A stretch of 64,000 nucleotides of DNA from assembly GCA_019636385.1 (NCBI GenBank), contig JAHBXT010000001.1, positions 1 to 64,000 on the forward strand. The letters are read 5' to 3'. Source of the stretch: Pirellulaceae bacterium. Lineage in GTDB: Bacteria > Planctomycetota > Planctomycetia > Pirellulales > Pirellulaceae. The notes below the pieces were generated by a model. It saw only the letters and a list, made by a program, of their open reading frames with translations. It was not told the DNA's origin and searched no databases. Below, piece by piece: positions 63,832 to 64,000 of the stretch; position 1 is the first letter of the stretch, and every line of letters starts with the position of its first letter. A program made the translations under genes and the position numbers.

Positions 63832-64000
63832 GGGCGCGAGCTCTTCCGCCTCAATTTGGCAGTATGAGTCAATCGTGAATCGCTAGGACGATTGTGCCTA
63901 CGGCCGACTAGCGCCGCGCCAGACGCCTGCCGCGACTGCAGTGAACCAAGGTGGTTTGAATGCAACCGGCTGGACGCGGTGATCGCTTCACAAACCCGCA
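63832..64000. other. Right window edge, no gene recognised
   Basis: 169 bases upstream of the DUF1365 gene. No frame, RNA or repeat of note. It should hold the promoter of the lipid operon unless a flavin oxidase gene lies just beyond. Confidence 0.4.

Noticed and set aside
1-64000. CRISPR array or retron
   Set aside because: No series of regularly spaced direct repeats and no cas or reverse-transcriptase-like protein seen.

Overview
The window looks like a chromosomal segment of a planctomycete, probably of the Pirellulales. Pointers are an EttA/PdxA/AsnS housekeeping background mixed with a C-x-P-S-R sulfatase, a PmoA-like DUF6807 protein, a DUF1570-like peptidase, a very large HExxHxxGxxH protease, a Ser/Thr kinase with a C-terminal membrane domain, and one groES lying between two different groEL genes. 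This placement is inferred from gene content only; there is no rRNA in the window.

Layout. (1) 1-1499: the end of an integrated element, with a tyrosine integrase abutting the 3' end of a tRNA-Pro(GGG) gene; the rest of the element lies left of the window. (2) 1931-10828: msrA, an exported endonuclease/exonuclease/phosphatase-family protein, an exported alpha/beta hydrolase, then a tightly coupled minus-strand operon (Fe-ADH/glycerol-1-phosphate-dehydrogenase-like enzyme, MFS carrier, TRAP dctP-dctQ-dctM). (3) 10969-20505: an acyl-metabolism locus (MaoC-like hotdog protein, AMP-dependent acyl ligase, saccharopine-dehydrogenase-like reductase) split by about 5 kb of mobile DNA. That DNA holds a decayed IS630-family element, an integron whose integrase and cassettes point the same way, and an unknown gene, and it is bracketed by a 1.16-kb direct repeat of the ligase/reductase junction. 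(4) 20586-47628: mostly single genes (large unknown protein, UvrC-like nuclease without its second nuclease domain, propeller/helical-barrel protein, TPR protein, pdxA-sulfatase pair, ettA, deacylase, metallopeptidases, hydrolases, M16 peptidase pair, FmdB zinc ribbon). (5) 47725-53501: chaperone cluster groL-groS-groL-dnaJ-grpE. (6) 54002-59645: kinase, then trxB, asnS and a dgkA-type kinase. (7) 59724-63831: a lipid-modification operon, DUF1365, two cyclopropane-synthase-family methyltransferases and a DUF1295 membrane enzyme.

The most notable part is the integron. It has an IntI with the integron-specific insertion, a good promoter candidate, an attI junction, a complete quaternary-ammonium SMR efflux cassette, a complete cassette for a ClpP-fold SDH-family protease, and a third cassette cut by the insertion sequence. 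Both complete cassettes can be proved internally, because the first bases of each cassette are complementary to the R'' site of its own attC.

Caution: the left repeat copy (about 12632-13145) differs from the right copy almost only by one-base indels, many in homopolymers. Low-quality sequence or a misassembly must be excluded before the rearrangement is taken as biological.
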